DNA of 64,000 nt from Seonamhaeicola aphaedonensis (GCF_003386195.1 NZ_QRDX01000005.1:160915-224914), one strand, 5' to 3'. Shown: positions 47,806 to 57,784, counted from the stretch's first letter. Made by a program: numbers and translations. The notes: generated by a model from the letters alone, not told the origin.

Positions 47806-48537
47806 ATGAGAATAGAGAAGATTTTAAGCATTATGCTTGTAGCTACATTAGTAGTTTCTTGTAATAAGAATGGTGCTCAAAACAAAGAGTTGAAAACAGC
47901 ATCAGACTCCTTAAGTTATGCCATTGGTATGGATGTGGCCAGAAATGTTGCCTTGTCCTTTAAAGATGATAATTTTGATCATGACCTTTTTTATCAAGGT
48001 TACAGAGGTGTAGCTGATTCCTCTGATGTAAAAATAGACCCAACTTTAGTACAAGGAATCATTCAAACCTACATGCAAAAAAAGCAACAAGAGCAGTATG
48101 AAAAGCAACAAGCTGAGGCTATAAAGAAAGCCGAAGAGCAATATGCTGATGAAAAGGCTGCGGGTGAAAAATTAATGGCAGAGAATATTTCTAAAGAAGG
48201 TGTACAAACTACTGAAAGTGGATTGCAATATATAGTACTAAAAGAAGGAGAAGGGGATAAACCAACAGCAAGCGATAGAGTTAAGGTGCATTACCACGGT
48301 ACTTTATTTGATGGAACTGTGTTTGATAGTTCTGTTGATAGAGGAGAGCCGACTACCTTTGGTGTTGGGCAAGTAATTAGAGGATGGACAGAAGGTTTAC
48401 AGTTAATGACTGTAGGGTCTAAATACAAATTTTTTATACCTCAGGAATTGGCATACGGTCATCAACAAAGAGGTGAGCACATTAAACCTTTTACGCCGTT
48501 AGTTTTTGAAGTGGAATTAATAGAGATTGTTAAGTAA
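47806..48537 (+). CDS. FKBP-type peptidyl-prolyl cis-trans isomerase, lipoprotein
   Basis: 243 aa, lipobox VVSC. N-terminal dimerisation helices ~30-125 ([11 protein letters not shown], a [19 protein letters not shown] coiled coil), then the FKBP domain ~135-243 with [33 protein letters not shown] and a [14 protein letters not shown] end. This is the FkpA/Mip layout: a periplasmic or outer-membrane folding helper. Single gene between two terminators. Confidence 0.92.
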   Translation: MRIEKILSIMLVATLVVSCNKNGAQNKELKTASDSLSYAIGMDVARNVALSFKDDNFDHDLFYQGYRGVADSSDVKIDPTLVQGIIQTYMQKKQQEQYEKQQAEAIKKAEEQYADEKAAGEKLMAENISKEGVQTTESGLQYIVLKEGEGDKPTASDRVKVHYHGTLFDGTVFDSSVDRGEPTTFGVGQVIRGWTEGLQLMTVGSKYKFFIPQELAYGHQQRGEHIKPFTPLVFEVELIEIVK

Positions 48538-48560
48538 TTAATCTTAGAGACAACATAAGC

Positions 48561-48590
48561 AAAAAGCAGGAAGTTTTCTTCCTGCTTTTT
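48561..48590 (+). terminator. Terminator after the FKBP gene
   Basis: 13-bp perfect stem (AAAAAGCAGGAAG at 48561-48573, partner 48578-48590) with a TTTT loop and a following TGTTTTT tract. Confidence 0.93.
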
Positions 48591-48629
48591 TGTTTTTATT
48601 TTTCATAGGGCAAATACCAATCAAGGTTG

Positions 48630-48637
48630 TAACTTTG
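48630..48637 (+). promoter_or_regulatory. -7 box of era
   Basis: TAACTTTG fits TAnnTTTG, 14 bases before the ATG; the message leader would be very short. No good -33 box is visible. Confidence 0.45.
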
Positions 48638-48651
48638 CACAAAATGATTAT

Positions 48652-49530
48652 ATGGCACATAAAGCGGGTTTTGTAAATATCATAGGCAATCCTAATGTTG
48701 GTAAATCAACTTTGATGAATGCTTTTGTGGGTGAAAAATTGTCTATAATAACATCAAAAGCACAAACAACCAGACATCGTATTTTGGGTATTGTAAATGG
48801 CGATGATTTTCAGATATTGTTCAGTGATACACCTGGTATTATTAAACCTGCTTACGAACTGCAGGAGTCTATGATGGACTTCGTGAAATCAGCTTTTGAA
48901 GATGCTGATATTTTGGTGTATATGGTTGAAATTGGAGAAAAAGCACTTAAAGACGAAGCGTTTTTTAAAAAAATAACCAATTCTGAGATTCCTATTTTAT
49001 TGCTTTTAAATAAAATTGATACCTCCGATCAGCAAAAACTTGAAGAACAGGTGCAACTTTGGAAAGAAAAAGTGCCGAACGCCGAGATTTATCCTATTTC
49101 GGCATTAGAAGGATTTCAAGTAAATGAAGTGTTCAACAGGATTATTGAGCTGCTTCCTGAGTCGCCTCCGTTTTACCCTAAAGACCAGTTAACAGATAAA
49201 CCCGAACGTTTCTTTATAAATGAAAGTATCAGGGAAAAAATTCTACTTCACTACAAAAAAGAAATACCTTATGCGGTTGAAGTAGAGACTGAAGAATTTC
49301 ACGAAGAAGAGAAAATTATCAGAATCCGCTCTGTGATTATGGTAGAGCGTGATACTCAAAAGGGTATTATTATAGGTCATAAGGGTAGTGCCCTAAAGCG
49401 TGTTGGTGTTGAGGCTAGAAAGGATTTGGAAAAATTCTTTGGCAAAAAAATTCATTTAGAACTTTATGTTAAGGTGAATAAAAATTGGCGTTCAAATCAA
49501 AACCAATTAAAGCGATTTGGGTATAACTAA
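48652..49530 (+). CDS. era: GTPase Era
   Basis: 292 aa. G1 GNPNVGKST, G3 DTPG (in FSDTPGIIKP), G4 NKID, G5 SALEG, and a C-terminal KH domain ~205-292 (RSVIMVERDTQKGIIIGHKGSALKRVG). Era binds the 3' end of 16S rRNA during 30S assembly. Length and all motifs are normal. Confidence 0.97.
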   Translation: MAHKAGFVNIIGNPNVGKSTLMNAFVGEKLSIITSKAQTTRHRILGIVNGDDFQILFSDTPGIIKPAYELQESMMDFVKSAFEDADILVYMVEIGEKALKDEAFFKKITNSEIPILLLLNKIDTSDQQKLEEQVQLWKEKVPNAEIYPISALEGFQVNEVFNRIIELLPESPPFYPKDQLTDKPERFFINESIREKILLHYKKEIPYAVEVETEEFHEEEKIIRIRSVIMVERDTQKGIIIGHKGSALKRVGVEARKDLEKFFGKKIHLELYVKVNKNWRSNQNQLKRFGYN

Positions 49531-49610
49531 AAATAAACTAAATTTTTAGTAGCTTTTAAAAGTTAAAACATTCTTTAATTTCTCATAACCATTACTTTAC
49601 ATAGTTAAAA

Positions 49611-49729
49611 TAGATTTGTGTTATTAAAGTTTGATACTTCAACAGCGCCAAGTACAGCGGTTTTTGAGTTAGTTAGTTTAGTTGAAAAGTCTTAATGGAA
49701 TTTATCATTTAAGACTTTTTCTTTTTTAT
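49611..49729 (+). ncRNA. Candidate small RNA or long era 3' UTR
   Basis: A TAGATTTG -7 box at 49611-49618 is followed about 65 bases later by a hairpin (11-bp perfect stem, arms 49685-49695 and 49709-49719) and TTCTTTTTT. The stretch has no open frame. A transcript of ~100 nt from about 49625 would result. No -33 box is seen, and the era message could equally run through to this terminator. Confidence 0.3.
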
Positions 49730-49789
49730 GATTTAGCTTTCTTAATCTGCTGAAGCCTTTTAAAATTTTAGATTTGATGATAAATTCAA

Positions 49790-50314
49790 TTAACCTTGTT
49801 CTAAATCGTAATTCGTAACGGTTTTTTTGAGGACCTCATTCATGAAATCATTTAATTTGTGCATGTCATTTTTACTAGACGCTTTTCCAATACTGCCTGC
49901 AAAATACAACGAAAACCAAATAATCACCATTAAAATCATAATACCAATTTGTAGAATATAGTCGGTTTCAAGTTTCCAGTTGGAGTAAGCCCAAGCTCCA
50001 AACGCTATAAACAGGCATGCTACAATAAAATGGAAAAACATAAACATAGTCCACACGGTAGGGTTAGGTCCAAATAAGCCATGAAGCATACTCGTTTTAT
50101 CGTCAATTTCATCAATTTCTAAATGCAACTGTGGGGTCCAAAACTGTTGCTCTCTTTTCGGAAATTTTATAAAAACATGGTTGTCTAATCGCGTAACTAT
50201 AAATTGAGACTGCTCTTTTTTAGAGGTTTCAAAAGCCTTTAAAATAACCTCATTATGTTCGCTAATTTCTCTCTTAAACCTAGGGCGTAAAACAATATCG
50301 TTTGTTGTTGGCAT
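49790..50314 (-). CDS. Small membrane protein of unknown function
   Basis: 174 aa. Soluble N-terminal ~90 residues (KREISEHNEVILKAFE, a predicted beta-rich part HVFIKFPKREQQFW), two membrane helices ~92-112 and ~120-142, and a soluble C-terminal tail. I do not recognise a family. It lies alone on the - strand between era and der, divergent from der. Confidence 0.75.
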   Translation of the reverse strand: MPTTNDIVLRPRFKREISEHNEVILKAFETSKKEQSQFIVTRLDNHVFIKFPKREQQFWTPQLHLEIDEIDDKTSMLHGLFGPNPTVWTMFMFFHFIVACLFIAFGAWAYSNWKLETDYILQIGIMILMVIIWFSLYFAGSIGKASSKNDMHKLNDFMNEVLKKTVTNYDLEQG

Positions 50315-50383
50315 TTAGTTAGTAGTTTAGTTTTGTTAAAGTACTATTTTTTATTTAAATCTTAATTGTTTCTAAATAAGGTG

Positions 50384-50391
50384 TACTTTTG
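50384..50391 (+). promoter_or_regulatory. -7 box of der
   Basis: TACTTTTG fits TAnnTTTG; it overlaps an in-frame upstream ATG at 50389, which argues for the ATG at 50431 as the true der start. The nearest TTG (50366) is 15 bases away, short for a -33 box. Confidence 0.45.
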
Positions 50392-50430
50392 CACAATGTT
50401 TCCAAAAGGAAGCAAAAATCAAGGAAGTAT

Positions 50431-51735
50431 ATGAGTAATATTGTTGCTATAGTAGGGAGACCCAATGTTGGAAAATCAACGTTTTTCAATCGTCTTATTC
50501 AAAGACGTGAAGCTATTGTAGACGCTGTTAGTGGCGTTACAAGAGACCGTCACTATGGTAAAAGCGATTGGAACGGGAGGGAGTTTTCTCTTATTGACAC
50601 GGGTGGTTATGTTGTTGGTAGTGACGATATTTTTGAGGCTGAAATTGATAAACAAGTTGAGTTAGCTATTGATGAAGCAGATGCTATTATCTTTATGGTT
50701 GATGTTGAAACTGGTGTAACTGGAATGGATGAGGATGTTGCAAAATTGTTGCGTAAAGTAGATAAGCCAGTTTTTCTCGCAGTAAATAAAGTAGATAATA
50801 ATAAACGTGCCGAAGATGCCGTTGAATTTTACTCATTAGGTTTAGGAAATTATTATACCATTGCTAGCATTAATGGAGCGGGTACAGGGGAATTATTAGA
50901 TGCTTTAGTAGAGGCACTACCAGAAAAAGAGGAGGTTGTTGAAGAAAACTTACCCCGTTTTGCTGTGGTTGGGCGTCCTAATGCAGGAAAATCATCGTTT
51001 ATAAATACGTTGATAGGAGAGGATCGATACATTGTTACCGATATAGCTGGTACAACCAGAGATGCTATTGACACAAAATACAACCGCTTTGGGTTTGAAT
51101 TCAATTTAGTTGATACGGCAGGAATACGAAGAAAATCTAAAGTAAAAGAAGACCTGGAGTTTTACTCGGTGATGCGCAGTATAAGAGCTATTGAACATGC
51201 TGATGTTTGTTTATTGGTTTTAGATGCTAATAGAGGTTTTGACGGACAAGTACAAAATATTTTCTGGCTTGCAGAGCGGAATAGAAAAGGTATTGTAATT
51301 CTAGTTAATAAGTGGGATTTAGTAGAGAAAGACCATAAATCGGTTAAGGAGTACGAAAAAGCCATTCGTAAGCAAGTAGAACCTTTTACTGACGTGCCTA
51401 TTGTATTTATTTCAGCATTGACCAAGCAACGTATTTATAAAGCTATTGAAACAGCTGTTGAGGTATATCAAAATCGTTCTAAGCGTATAAAAACAAGCGA
51501 ACTAAACGATGTGTTTTTACCTTTAATTGAAAATTATCCGCCACCTGCATATAAGGGTAAGTTTGTTAAGATAAAATACGTTATGCAGTTGCCTACACCA
51601 CAACCACAGTTTGCTTTTTTCTGTAACTTACCACAATACGTAAAAGACCCTTATAAACGCTTTTTAGAAAATAAACTCCGTGATAATTTTGGGTTTACTG
51701 GAGTACCCATTAGCGTATATATGCGAAAGAAGTAG
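50431..51735 (+). CDS. der: GTPase Der (EngA), double G domain
   Basis: 434 aa from the ATG at 50431, preceded by AAGGA; an upstream ATG at 50389 adds 14 basic residues not found in the family. First G domain ~3-165 ([17 protein letters not shown]), second ~175-345 ([22 protein letters not shown]), then a KH-like domain ending [11 protein letters not shown]. Der acts in 50S ribosome assembly. All motifs intact. Confidence 0.97.
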   Translation: MSNIVAIVGRPNVGKSTFFNRLIQRREAIVDAVSGVTRDRHYGKSDWNGREFSLIDTGGYVVGSDDIFEAEIDKQVELAIDEADAIIFMVDVETGVTGMDEDVAKLLRKVDKPVFLAVNKVDNNKRAEDAVEFYSLGLGNYYTIASINGAGTGELLDALVEALPEKEEVVEENLPRFAVVGRPNAGKSSFINTLIGEDRYIVTDIAGTTRDAIDTKYNRFGFEFNLVDTAGIRRKSKVKEDLEFYSVMRSIRAIEHADVCLLVLDANRGFDGQVQNIFWLAERNRKGIVILVNKWDLVEKDHKSVKEYEKAIRKQVEPFTDVPIVFISALTKQRIYKAIETAVEVYQNRSKRIKTSELNDVFLPLIENYPPPAYKGKFVKIKYVMQLPTPQPQFAFFCNLPQYVKDPYKRFLENKLRDNFGFTGVPISVYMRKK

Positions 51736-51752
51736 TTTTTTTCAATAAATCA

Positions 51753-51782
51753 TTGTTCTTTTAAATAATAAACTTATCTTTG
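51753..51782 (+). promoter_or_regulatory. Promoter of the ABC transporter operon
   Basis: TTG (51753-51755), 19 bases, TATCTTTG (51775-51782): full Bacteroidota consensus with ideal spacing, 34 bases before the first ATG. Confidence 0.7.
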
Positions 51783-51795
51783 TGTCATACTTAAA

Positions 51796-51805
51796 TAGTA
51801 TACTA
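51796..51805. promoter_or_regulatory. Candidate GntR (YtrA-type) operator
   Basis: TAGTATACTA is a perfect 10-bp palindrome containing the GT..AC core of GntR operators. It lies just after the expected transcription start, suited to repression by the GntR protein encoded in the same operon. Confidence 0.45.
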
Positions 51806-51816
51806 ATACATTATAT

Positions 51817-52638
51817 ATGATAGCAATCAATAATCTGTCTTATGGTTACAGTAAGCAAAAACCTTTGTTTGAAGATTTAAACCTAAGCCAGAATAATGGA
51901 AATATTATAGGCTTGTTGGGTAAGAATGGTGCTGGAAAGACAACACTTTTAAAGCTAATATCAGGATTATTGGAAATACAAAAAGGGGAATTGACGGTTA
52001 ATGGTTTTGAACCTTTTAAGAGAGTGCCTGATTTTTTGTCTAATATTTTTTTTGTAAGCGACGATCCTTTTCTTCCATCGTTAACTATTAAAGCTTACCT
52101 AAAAGTCTATGGTGCGCTTTATAAGAATTTTGATTTTGAAAAAATGCACAAAATTATAGATGCATTTGAGCTCAAAGCAGATAAAAAGTTAAAAAATATG
52201 TCTTTCGGACAGCAAAAGAAGTTTATTATTGCTTTTGCATTGTCTACTAATTGTAGTGTATTACTATTAGATGAGCCTACAAATGGGTTGGATATTCCTT
52301 CAAAAAAAATATTTAGAAAAGTATTGGTAGATTTTATTGAAGATGATCAATTGGTCATTATTTCCACACATCAAGTTAAAGATGTGGAAACCCTCATAGA
52401 TAAAATTGTTCATATTGAAAATGGACGTATTGTTTTTGAAAAAGACGTATTCAAAATAACAGAGAAGTTTCAGTTTAAAACAGTAAATACCATCAGTGGC
52501 TTATTAGATGTTAAATATTCTGAAAAATGTCCTGGTGGTTATAGGGTTATTATACCTGTTATAGAAAACGAAGAAACAGAGCTGGATATAGAACTTTTAT
52601 TTAATGCCATTTCCAATAATGTAGAAATTAATATATAA
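51817..52638 (+). CDS. ABC transporter ATP-binding protein
   Basis: 273 aa. Walker A GLLGKNGAGKTTLLK, signature MSFGQQKK (variant of LSGGQ), Walker B VLLLDEPTNG, and switch His in ISTHQV. The short C-terminal extension (~205-273) is unlike importers. Partner of the membrane protein three bases downstream. With the GntR gene it recalls the ytr/bcr-type export modules; substrate unknown. Confidence 0.92.
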   Translation: MIAINNLSYGYSKQKPLFEDLNLSQNNGNIIGLLGKNGAGKTTLLKLISGLLEIQKGELTVNGFEPFKRVPDFLSNIFFVSDDPFLPSLTIKAYLKVYGALYKNFDFEKMHKIIDAFELKADKKLKNMSFGQQKKFIIAFALSTNCSVLLLDEPTNGLDIPSKKIFRKVLVDFIEDDQLVIISTHQVKDVETLIDKIVHIENGRIVFEKDVFKITEKFQFKTVNTISGLLDVKYSEKCPGGYRVIIPVIENEETELDIELLFNAISNNVEINI

Positions 52639-52641
52639 GCT

Positions 52642-53439
52642 ATGGGTTTGCAAAAATATTTTAATTTAAATAGGTTTTATAAGTACTTCAAGTATGACTT
52701 GACTTTAAACGGAAAAACTTACGCTCTAGCTTTGCTTGGACTATTTGTAGTTTTATTTATAGTAGATGTTTTTACGCTGAGCACAGCAAGTTCTAGAGTG
52801 AATTTTAATAGAAACTATTACACTCCTATATTCATATTTTTTCTTGTTTTAACGGGAGTTGTAAGTGCTGGTACATCTTTTTCAGCCTTGCGATCTTCCA
52901 AAACCAGCATACATTATTTGCTCATCCCGGTTTCAAACTTTGAAAAGTTTATTGTTCAATTTCTTATTCGTATCATGGGGTTTGTGTTATTGTTTTTACC
53001 GCTTTATTGGCTTACGTTTAAACTTGCATATGGTTTTTATAGTCTTTTTGCGATAGTCTCAGAAAATGTTGAAAGTTACAATATGTTAAGCCCATTTCAA
53101 TGGCAAGAAAATAAAGTGGATATATATATTCTTGTTTCTCTTGCCAGTGGATTGATTTTATTTGCTTTCTGTGGTGCGGCTAGTTTTAAAAAATATGCAC
53201 TATTTAAATCTATTTTAACTTTTGCGCTATTTGTTTTAGCTTGGTTTTTATTGATGGTAATTCTGTCTCACATATTTTATGACCATGATTCTAAAGAGTT
53301 ATTGGAAATCAACTTAAGAAGTTATAGGGTTCAGGACGGTGTTTACAATACTCAAATTTATGCTACGATTCTTTTTGCTGGATTAAGTTTGATTTTATTA
53401 CCACTAGCATACTTTAAATTGAAAGAGAGAGAAACCTAA
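52642..53439 (+). CDS. ABC transporter membrane subunit
   Basis: 265 aa with about six hydrophobic helices (e.g. ALALLGLFVVLFIVDVF, YTPIFIFFLVLTGVVSAGTSF, IMGFVLLFLPLYWLTF, ILTFALFVLAWFLLMVILS, ATILFAGLSLILLPLAYF). No other domain. It is placed between the ATPase and the GntR gene with gaps of 3 and 1 bases, so all are cotranscribed. ABC-2-type export is the likely mechanism. Confidence 0.85.
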   Translation: MGLQKYFNLNRFYKYFKYDLTLNGKTYALALLGLFVVLFIVDVFTLSTASSRVNFNRNYYTPIFIFFLVLTGVVSAGTSFSALRSSKTSIHYLLIPVSNFEKFIVQFLIRIMGFVLLFLPLYWLTFKLAYGFYSLFAIVSENVESYNMLSPFQWQENKVDIYILVSLASGLILFAFCGAASFKKYALFKSILTFALFVLAWFLLMVILSHIFYDHDSKELLEINLRSYRVQDGVYNTQIYATILFAGLSLILLPLAYFKLKERET

Positions 53440-53440
53440 T

Positions 53441-53806
53441 ATGGAGTTTAAGGAAAATAGAGGGATTTATTTACAGATAGCAGATGACCTGTGTAATCAA
53501 ATATTAGGCGGTAGGCTAAAACCAAATGATAGGGTGCCGTCTGTACGTGATTTAGCTGTGGAGTTAGAAGTTAATAGAAATACCGTTATGCGTAGTTATG
53601 CCCATTTACAAGACGAAGGTGTTTTTGATAACAAACGCGGTGTTGGGTTTTTTGTTGCAGAACATGCCATTGAAAAAATAAAAGAAAAAGAGAAAACGTA
53701 TTTTTTTGAAAACGATTTACCTGGTATACTTCAAAAAATTAGACTTTTAAAATTAAACAGCTCTGAGCTAAAAAAACTCATACAGGAAATACATAAAAAC
53801 GACTAG
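53441..53806 (+). CDS. GntR-family regulator, YtrA subfamily
   Basis: 121 aa: a GntR winged helix ~5-72 (GIYLQIADDLCNQIL, PSVRDLAVELEVNRNTVMRSYAHL, KRGVGFFV) and a short C-terminal helix pair in place of an effector domain. This is the YtrA type, which usually represses its own ABC operon. Starts one base after the permease stop. Probably acts on the palindrome at 51796. Confidence 0.9.
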   Translation: MEFKENRGIYLQIADDLCNQILGGRLKPNDRVPSVRDLAVELEVNRNTVMRSYAHLQDEGVFDNKRGVGFFVAEHAIEKIKEKEKTYFFENDLPGILQKIRLLKLNSSELKKLIQEIHKND

Positions 53807-54553
53807 ATGAAAACGTCAAAATATATACAAGTCGCTTTATTAATATTCATTTTTGCTACTACTTTAGTGTTGTTTTTGGATGCTAAAAGTATTACCATAA
53901 CTCCAAAGCCACTACATAAAGTAAAGGGCTATTATGACTCTAAATTGCTTGATGATTTTTCTGTGATTGTAGCCGAAAAAAACAGTAAATTCTGGATCAG
54001 AAATGATTCTATAAGTAGCGTTTATTATCAACATAGAGATAAGGATGGGCGCTCAAAATCAGATTTTGGATTTGAGTGTTTTAGTTTAAAGAATGATACC
54101 CTGTTTGTAAGTAGTGTAGATGAAAATTATTGGTTATATGTAAACACCCAATCTGTGAACAAAATTATAGGTAAAGAAAATTCAGAAATAGGATTATCCG
54201 GTTATTACAGTGACACACTAAATATAACAATAACAAAAGCTAAAATTAAAGGTTCTTTAAGAAACGATTCCATAAACGTATTAAAAATTGATGCTAATAA
54301 TCATTCTGATATTAGTTTTGGGAGAATCACAAGAAAAGTTATTGACAGCATTACCAAAGAGGAAAAATTCATACCGCTTAATGATAAGCTAAAGGAAGCT
54401 GAGATTACTTTAAAAGATCATTCAAAGATTAAAATAACAAAACCTCAGAAACTTATTATTGAATCTGATGATACTAGTCATTATACAATTTTTAATGGTA
54501 ACTCCAACGGAAAAGAACTCATTACGACTTCAACATTAGAAATAGTTAATTAA
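53807..54553 (+). CDS. Secreted or membrane-anchored beta-rich protein of unknown function
   Basis: 248 aa with one N-terminal hydrophobic segment (VALLIFIFATTLVLFLDA). The rest is rich in short beta repeats with Asn/Asp/Ser (DTLNITITKAKIKGSLRNDSINVLKIDANNHSDIS), reminiscent of the putative auto-transporter adhesin head (GIN/DUF2807) domain. It follows the GntR gene without a gap, so it belongs to the ABC operon. Family call is tentative. Confidence 0.65.
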   Translation: MKTSKYIQVALLIFIFATTLVLFLDAKSITITPKPLHKVKGYYDSKLLDDFSVIVAEKNSKFWIRNDSISSVYYQHRDKDGRSKSDFGFECFSLKNDTLFVSSVDENYWLYVNTQSVNKIIGKENSEIGLSGYYSDTLNITITKAKIKGSLRNDSINVLKIDANNHSDISFGRITRKVIDSITKEEKFIPLNDKLKEAEITLKDHSKIKITKPQKLIIESDDTSHYTIFNGNSNGKELITTSTLEIVN

Positions 54554-54687
54554 CATCTACAAATATGACTAACTGAGATAACTTTATGGTGAAAGTTAAA
54601 ATTCGTACAATTTATATTTTGTTTAAGAATTATTTTACAAATAATGAGCTATATTTATCTTCGATTTAACACTTGTATACATTTATA

Positions 54688-55128
54688 ATGAAAAAACTAC
54701 CCTTTTTGTTTTTGTTTATTTCGCTTTCAGGCTTTTCCCAAATGCTTGAGCCAGTAAAATGGACAACTTCCATAGAAAAAAATTTAAATAAGCAGTACGA
54801 TATTGTTTTTACTGCCACTATTCAGGAGGGTTGGCATTTATATTCTCAACACTTAGAAGAAGGTGGGCCATTACCTACTATATTCAAGTTTGAACCAAAT
54901 AACAATTATCAATGTATTGGTAAACCAACGGAACAAGAACCTATAGAAGTATTTGAGGAGGTTTTTGAAATGAACGTGAAATACTTTGAAAAGAAAACGG
55001 TGTTTAAACAACGTATTAAAATAAAACATAACACACCATTTAAAGTAAAAGGTGAAATCACTTATATGTCTTGCAACAAGCACCAGTGTTTACCAGGGCA
55101 ATTTAACTTTGAAATAGAAATTCCTTAA
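54688..55128 (+). CDS. DsbD N-terminal-like (DsbC_2-type) secreted protein
   Basis: 146 aa from the ATG at 54688 with signal peptide (MKKLPFLFLFISLSGFSQ); an ATG 15 bases upstream adds five residues. WTTSIEKNLNKQYDIVFTATIQEGWHLYSQH and the end MSCNKHQCLPGQFNFEI with two Cys are the pattern of the periplasmic thiol domain of DsbD. It stands alone without the membrane and thioredoxin parts. The next gene, 32 bases on, is a thioredoxin-fold protein, so they may share electrons. Confidence 0.82.
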   Translation: MKKLPFLFLFISLSGFSQMLEPVKWTTSIEKNLNKQYDIVFTATIQEGWHLYSQHLEEGGPLPTIFKFEPNNNYQCIGKPTEQEPIEVFEEVFEMNVKYFEKKTVFKQRIKIKHNTPFKVKGEITYMSCNKHQCLPGQFNFEIEIP

Positions 55129-55160
55129 ATAAACATCAATCAATTAAAAAACGAACACTC

Positions 55161-57725
55161 ATGAAAAACATTATTTCCATGCTTTTCTTCGGATTAGTCA
55201 CGCTGTATTCCTTTGCACAAAAAACTATAGAAAATCCTGAATATGGATTCTCAACTTATCCAGGAGAAATTCTAAAAATTGAAATACATGATACCACAAC
55301 GGTAATGCATTTTAAAATTAAAAAACTGCCTTGGGGTTATTTCCACTTGCATAAAGAGTCTCATATTATTTCAGGTAAAGACAATGATAAACAATTTGTT
55401 ACCAAACTTACCGGAGCAAATTTTGGAAGAAATGATTTTCCTGAATCTGGTGAAGTAACATATCAATTATATTTTCCCCCACTTGATAAAGCAGTTACCA
55501 CTTTTGATTTTGGTGTTGATAAAGAACGAGGTTGGCAAGTCTATAATATTGTTTTGCAAGAAGATGAAAACATAGCCCTTTTACCTAAATCGCTAAGAGG
55601 TAACTGGTTTTTAGCCGATGGTAGTAACCATTGGCACTATGGCTTCAATACCAAAAATGCTATTGTTGAAGGGCAGGTTTGGGATTATGAAACCGTAGAG
55701 CAAAATGGTAAAAAATACACGATTACCTTAGAACATGATGGTAAACTAAAAACCATTTATGCCAAACAAGGTAAAAATGGGTTGGTTGCTTTTGGCACTT
55801 CTCCAAAAACATTAAAAGATTATGGTTTAAAACGCGTATACAACCCAAAATTTGAATTGGAAAATGATGTGCCTTTTGAAACTGTAGCTTTTGCGATGGA
55901 TTCTGCCACTTATTCTGGATATATTAAAGGGTTTTCAGCAAGAATGAAACAAAAAACGGGAATGTTGTATGTTAATAATCCTTTTTTAGGAGGTCAGGAA
56001 TCTTATTTGGTTAAAATAAATGATGATGGAAATTTTAAGGTGAAATTACCCCTAACATATCCTCAAACGGTTTACTTAAGAATGCCTAATGACCGATACG
56101 ATGTGTTTTTGGAGCCTCAAAAGGAAGTGTTTCATTACATAAGTAATAAAGACTCGTTTTTTATGGGAGATAATGCCCTAGTGAATACAGACCTAAAAGA
56201 TTTAAAAGATATTAAGCTGATGTTAAGTAGGGAGGTTTACAAAAAAATAGGTGAAATATCTCCTAACAATTACACAAAATTATGTCTTGAACTTAAGGAA
56301 GAAGTACTGAATAAACTTAGCACTTACCAAAAGGATCACTTTATAAGTAAAAAAGCATTACAAATAAAAAACGCAGAAATAGAATTGGAGTACTACAACA
56401 TGCTTTTGGGTTATAATATGAATCGTCGTTCTGTAGCTTATCAGAATGAAAAAGCTAAAAGTGACAAAGAAAAACTCCCTTACAAGGAGTTTGAGGTGAG
56501 TGAAAGTTATTATGATTTTCTGCCTAAAGATGTTTTAGATAATAAGCTGTTAACCTTGTCTAGTAGTTATTACTTTTTTACCAATAGGTTAATGTACGCC
56601 GATATTTTTAAAGAGAATAGACTACCAAAATTAGGTAAAGTAGAACTAACAAAATTATTACAAAAGAAAGGTGTGGAATTTACTACCGATGAACTTAATA
56701 TGGTGGAATTTAGTAAGCAAGTTGAAACTCCTGAAATACTTGCTAAAGAAGATAAATTCAATAAAGATTATGGAGATTTAGAACAAGAATTTTACAGAAA
56801 GTATAGAACACATTTCAAAGATGCTGGAGAGTTTATTAAAGCACAGAACCAACCTAAACATCATTTTATACTCAATTTAGTAGACTATTTTGAAACTAAA
56901 AACATTAAAATTTCTGACGAGGAAGTTAAATTGGTAGAGGCACTAAACGTTTTAAGGACACCTGCAGAAATTGAAGATGAGCGTTTATTTAATAAAGAGT
57001 TTGCAAATGCTATCAAAACGTTTTATGATAAATACAAAGATTATAGTTCTGAGATTTTCAGAGAGCGATTAAATGCTGAAAGAGATAAAAAAATACAGGC
57101 ATTTTTTGGAACCGAACATTCCTTTTTACAAGACGTAATGAAAACACAAACGTTTAGTAAAAAGTTTGAAGATTATGAAGTGTATGGTGAAGAAGATTTA
57201 AAAACGTTGCAGGCGTCATTAAGTACGCCATTTCTAAATGAGTATTTAGCATTTTGTAATACCCAAACCAAGGAAAAAATAGAACGAAACAAAACCAAAG
57301 GAGGCTATACTGTTCACAATGTTGAGAAAAAAGAAGGTGATGAGCTGTTTGCTTCTATGCTAAAAAAGTTTGAAGGTAAAGTAGTGTATGTAGACTTTTG
57401 GGCTACTTGGTGCGGACCATGTAAGTCTGGGATTAAAAGAATTGCACCACTAAAAGCAGAAATGGCCAATGACGATGTGGTGTTTTTATATATAACTAAC
57501 CAAACCTCACCAGAAGGTACATGGAAGAATGCTATTGTTGATATTAAAGGTGAGCATTATAGAGTTTCTGCTGATGAATGGAACTATTTGTCTGAAAAGT
57601 TTAAGATTTCTGGAATTCCACATTATACCTTAGTGAATAAAGAAGGAGAGATTGTAAAACCAAAAATGCCCCATATGGATAATAGCAGTTTAAAAAGGAT
57701 TTTAAAAGATGAATTGTCTAAATAA
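55161..57725 (+). CDS. Large secreted protein with C-terminal TlpA-like thioredoxin domain
   Basis: 854 aa with signal peptide (MKNIISMLFFGLVTLYSFAQ). The C-terminal ~130 residues form a thioredoxin fold: VVYVDFWATWCGPCKSG with redox pair C751 and C754, cis-Pro in SGIPHYTLV. The ~700 residues before it have no domain I recognise; the middle part is helix-rich. Flavobacterial proteins of this build are common but undefined. It ends before a bidirectional terminator. Confidence 0.85.
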   Translation: MKNIISMLFFGLVTLYSFAQKTIENPEYGFSTYPGEILKIEIHDTTTVMHFKIKKLPWGYFHLHKESHIISGKDNDKQFVTKLTGANFGRNDFPESGEVTYQLYFPPLDKAVTTFDFGVDKERGWQVYNIVLQEDENIALLPKSLRGNWFLADGSNHWHYGFNTKNAIVEGQVWDYETVEQNGKKYTITLEHDGKLKTIYAKQGKNGLVAFGTSPKTLKDYGLKRVYNPKFELENDVPFETVAFAMDSATYSGYIKGFSARMKQKTGMLYVNNPFLGGQESYLVKINDDGNFKVKLPLTYPQTVYLRMPNDRYDVFLEPQKEVFHYISNKDSFFMGDNALVNTDLKDLKDIKLMLSREVYKKIGEISPNNYTKLCLELKEEVLNKLSTYQKDHFISKKALQIKNAEIELEYYNMLLGYNMNRRSVAYQNEKAKSDKEKLPYKEFEVSESYYDFLPKDVLDNKLLTLSSSYYFFTNRLMYADIFKENRLPKLGKVELTKLLQKKGVEFTTDELNMVEFSKQVETPEILAKEDKFNKDYGDLEQEFYRKYRTHFKDAGEFIKAQNQPKHHFILNLVDYFETKNIKISDEEVKLVEALNVLRTPAEIEDERLFNKEFANAIKTFYDKYKDYSSEIFRERLNAERDKKIQAFFGTEHSFLQDVMKTQTFSKKFEDYEVYGEEDLKTLQASLSTPFLNEYLAFCNTQTKEKIERNKTKGGYTVHNVEKKEGDELFASMLKKFEGKVVYVDFWATWCGPCKSGIKRIAPLKAEMANDDVVFLYITNQTSPEGTWKNAIVDIKGEHYRVSADEWNYLSEKFKISGIPHYTLVNKEGEIVKPKMPHMDNSSLKRILKDELSK

Positions 57726-57752
57726 AAATGCCAGTAATAAAAGTTAAAACAA

Positions 57753-57784
57753 AAAGAGAGAAGTGTTTTTTAACTTCTCTCTTT
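57753..57784. terminator. Terminator between the TlpA-like and TPM genes
   Basis: 12-bp perfect stem (AAAGAGAGAAGT at 57753-57764, partner 57773-57784) with an 8-nt loop between convergent genes. T-rich sequence follows mainly on the - strand. Confidence 0.8.
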
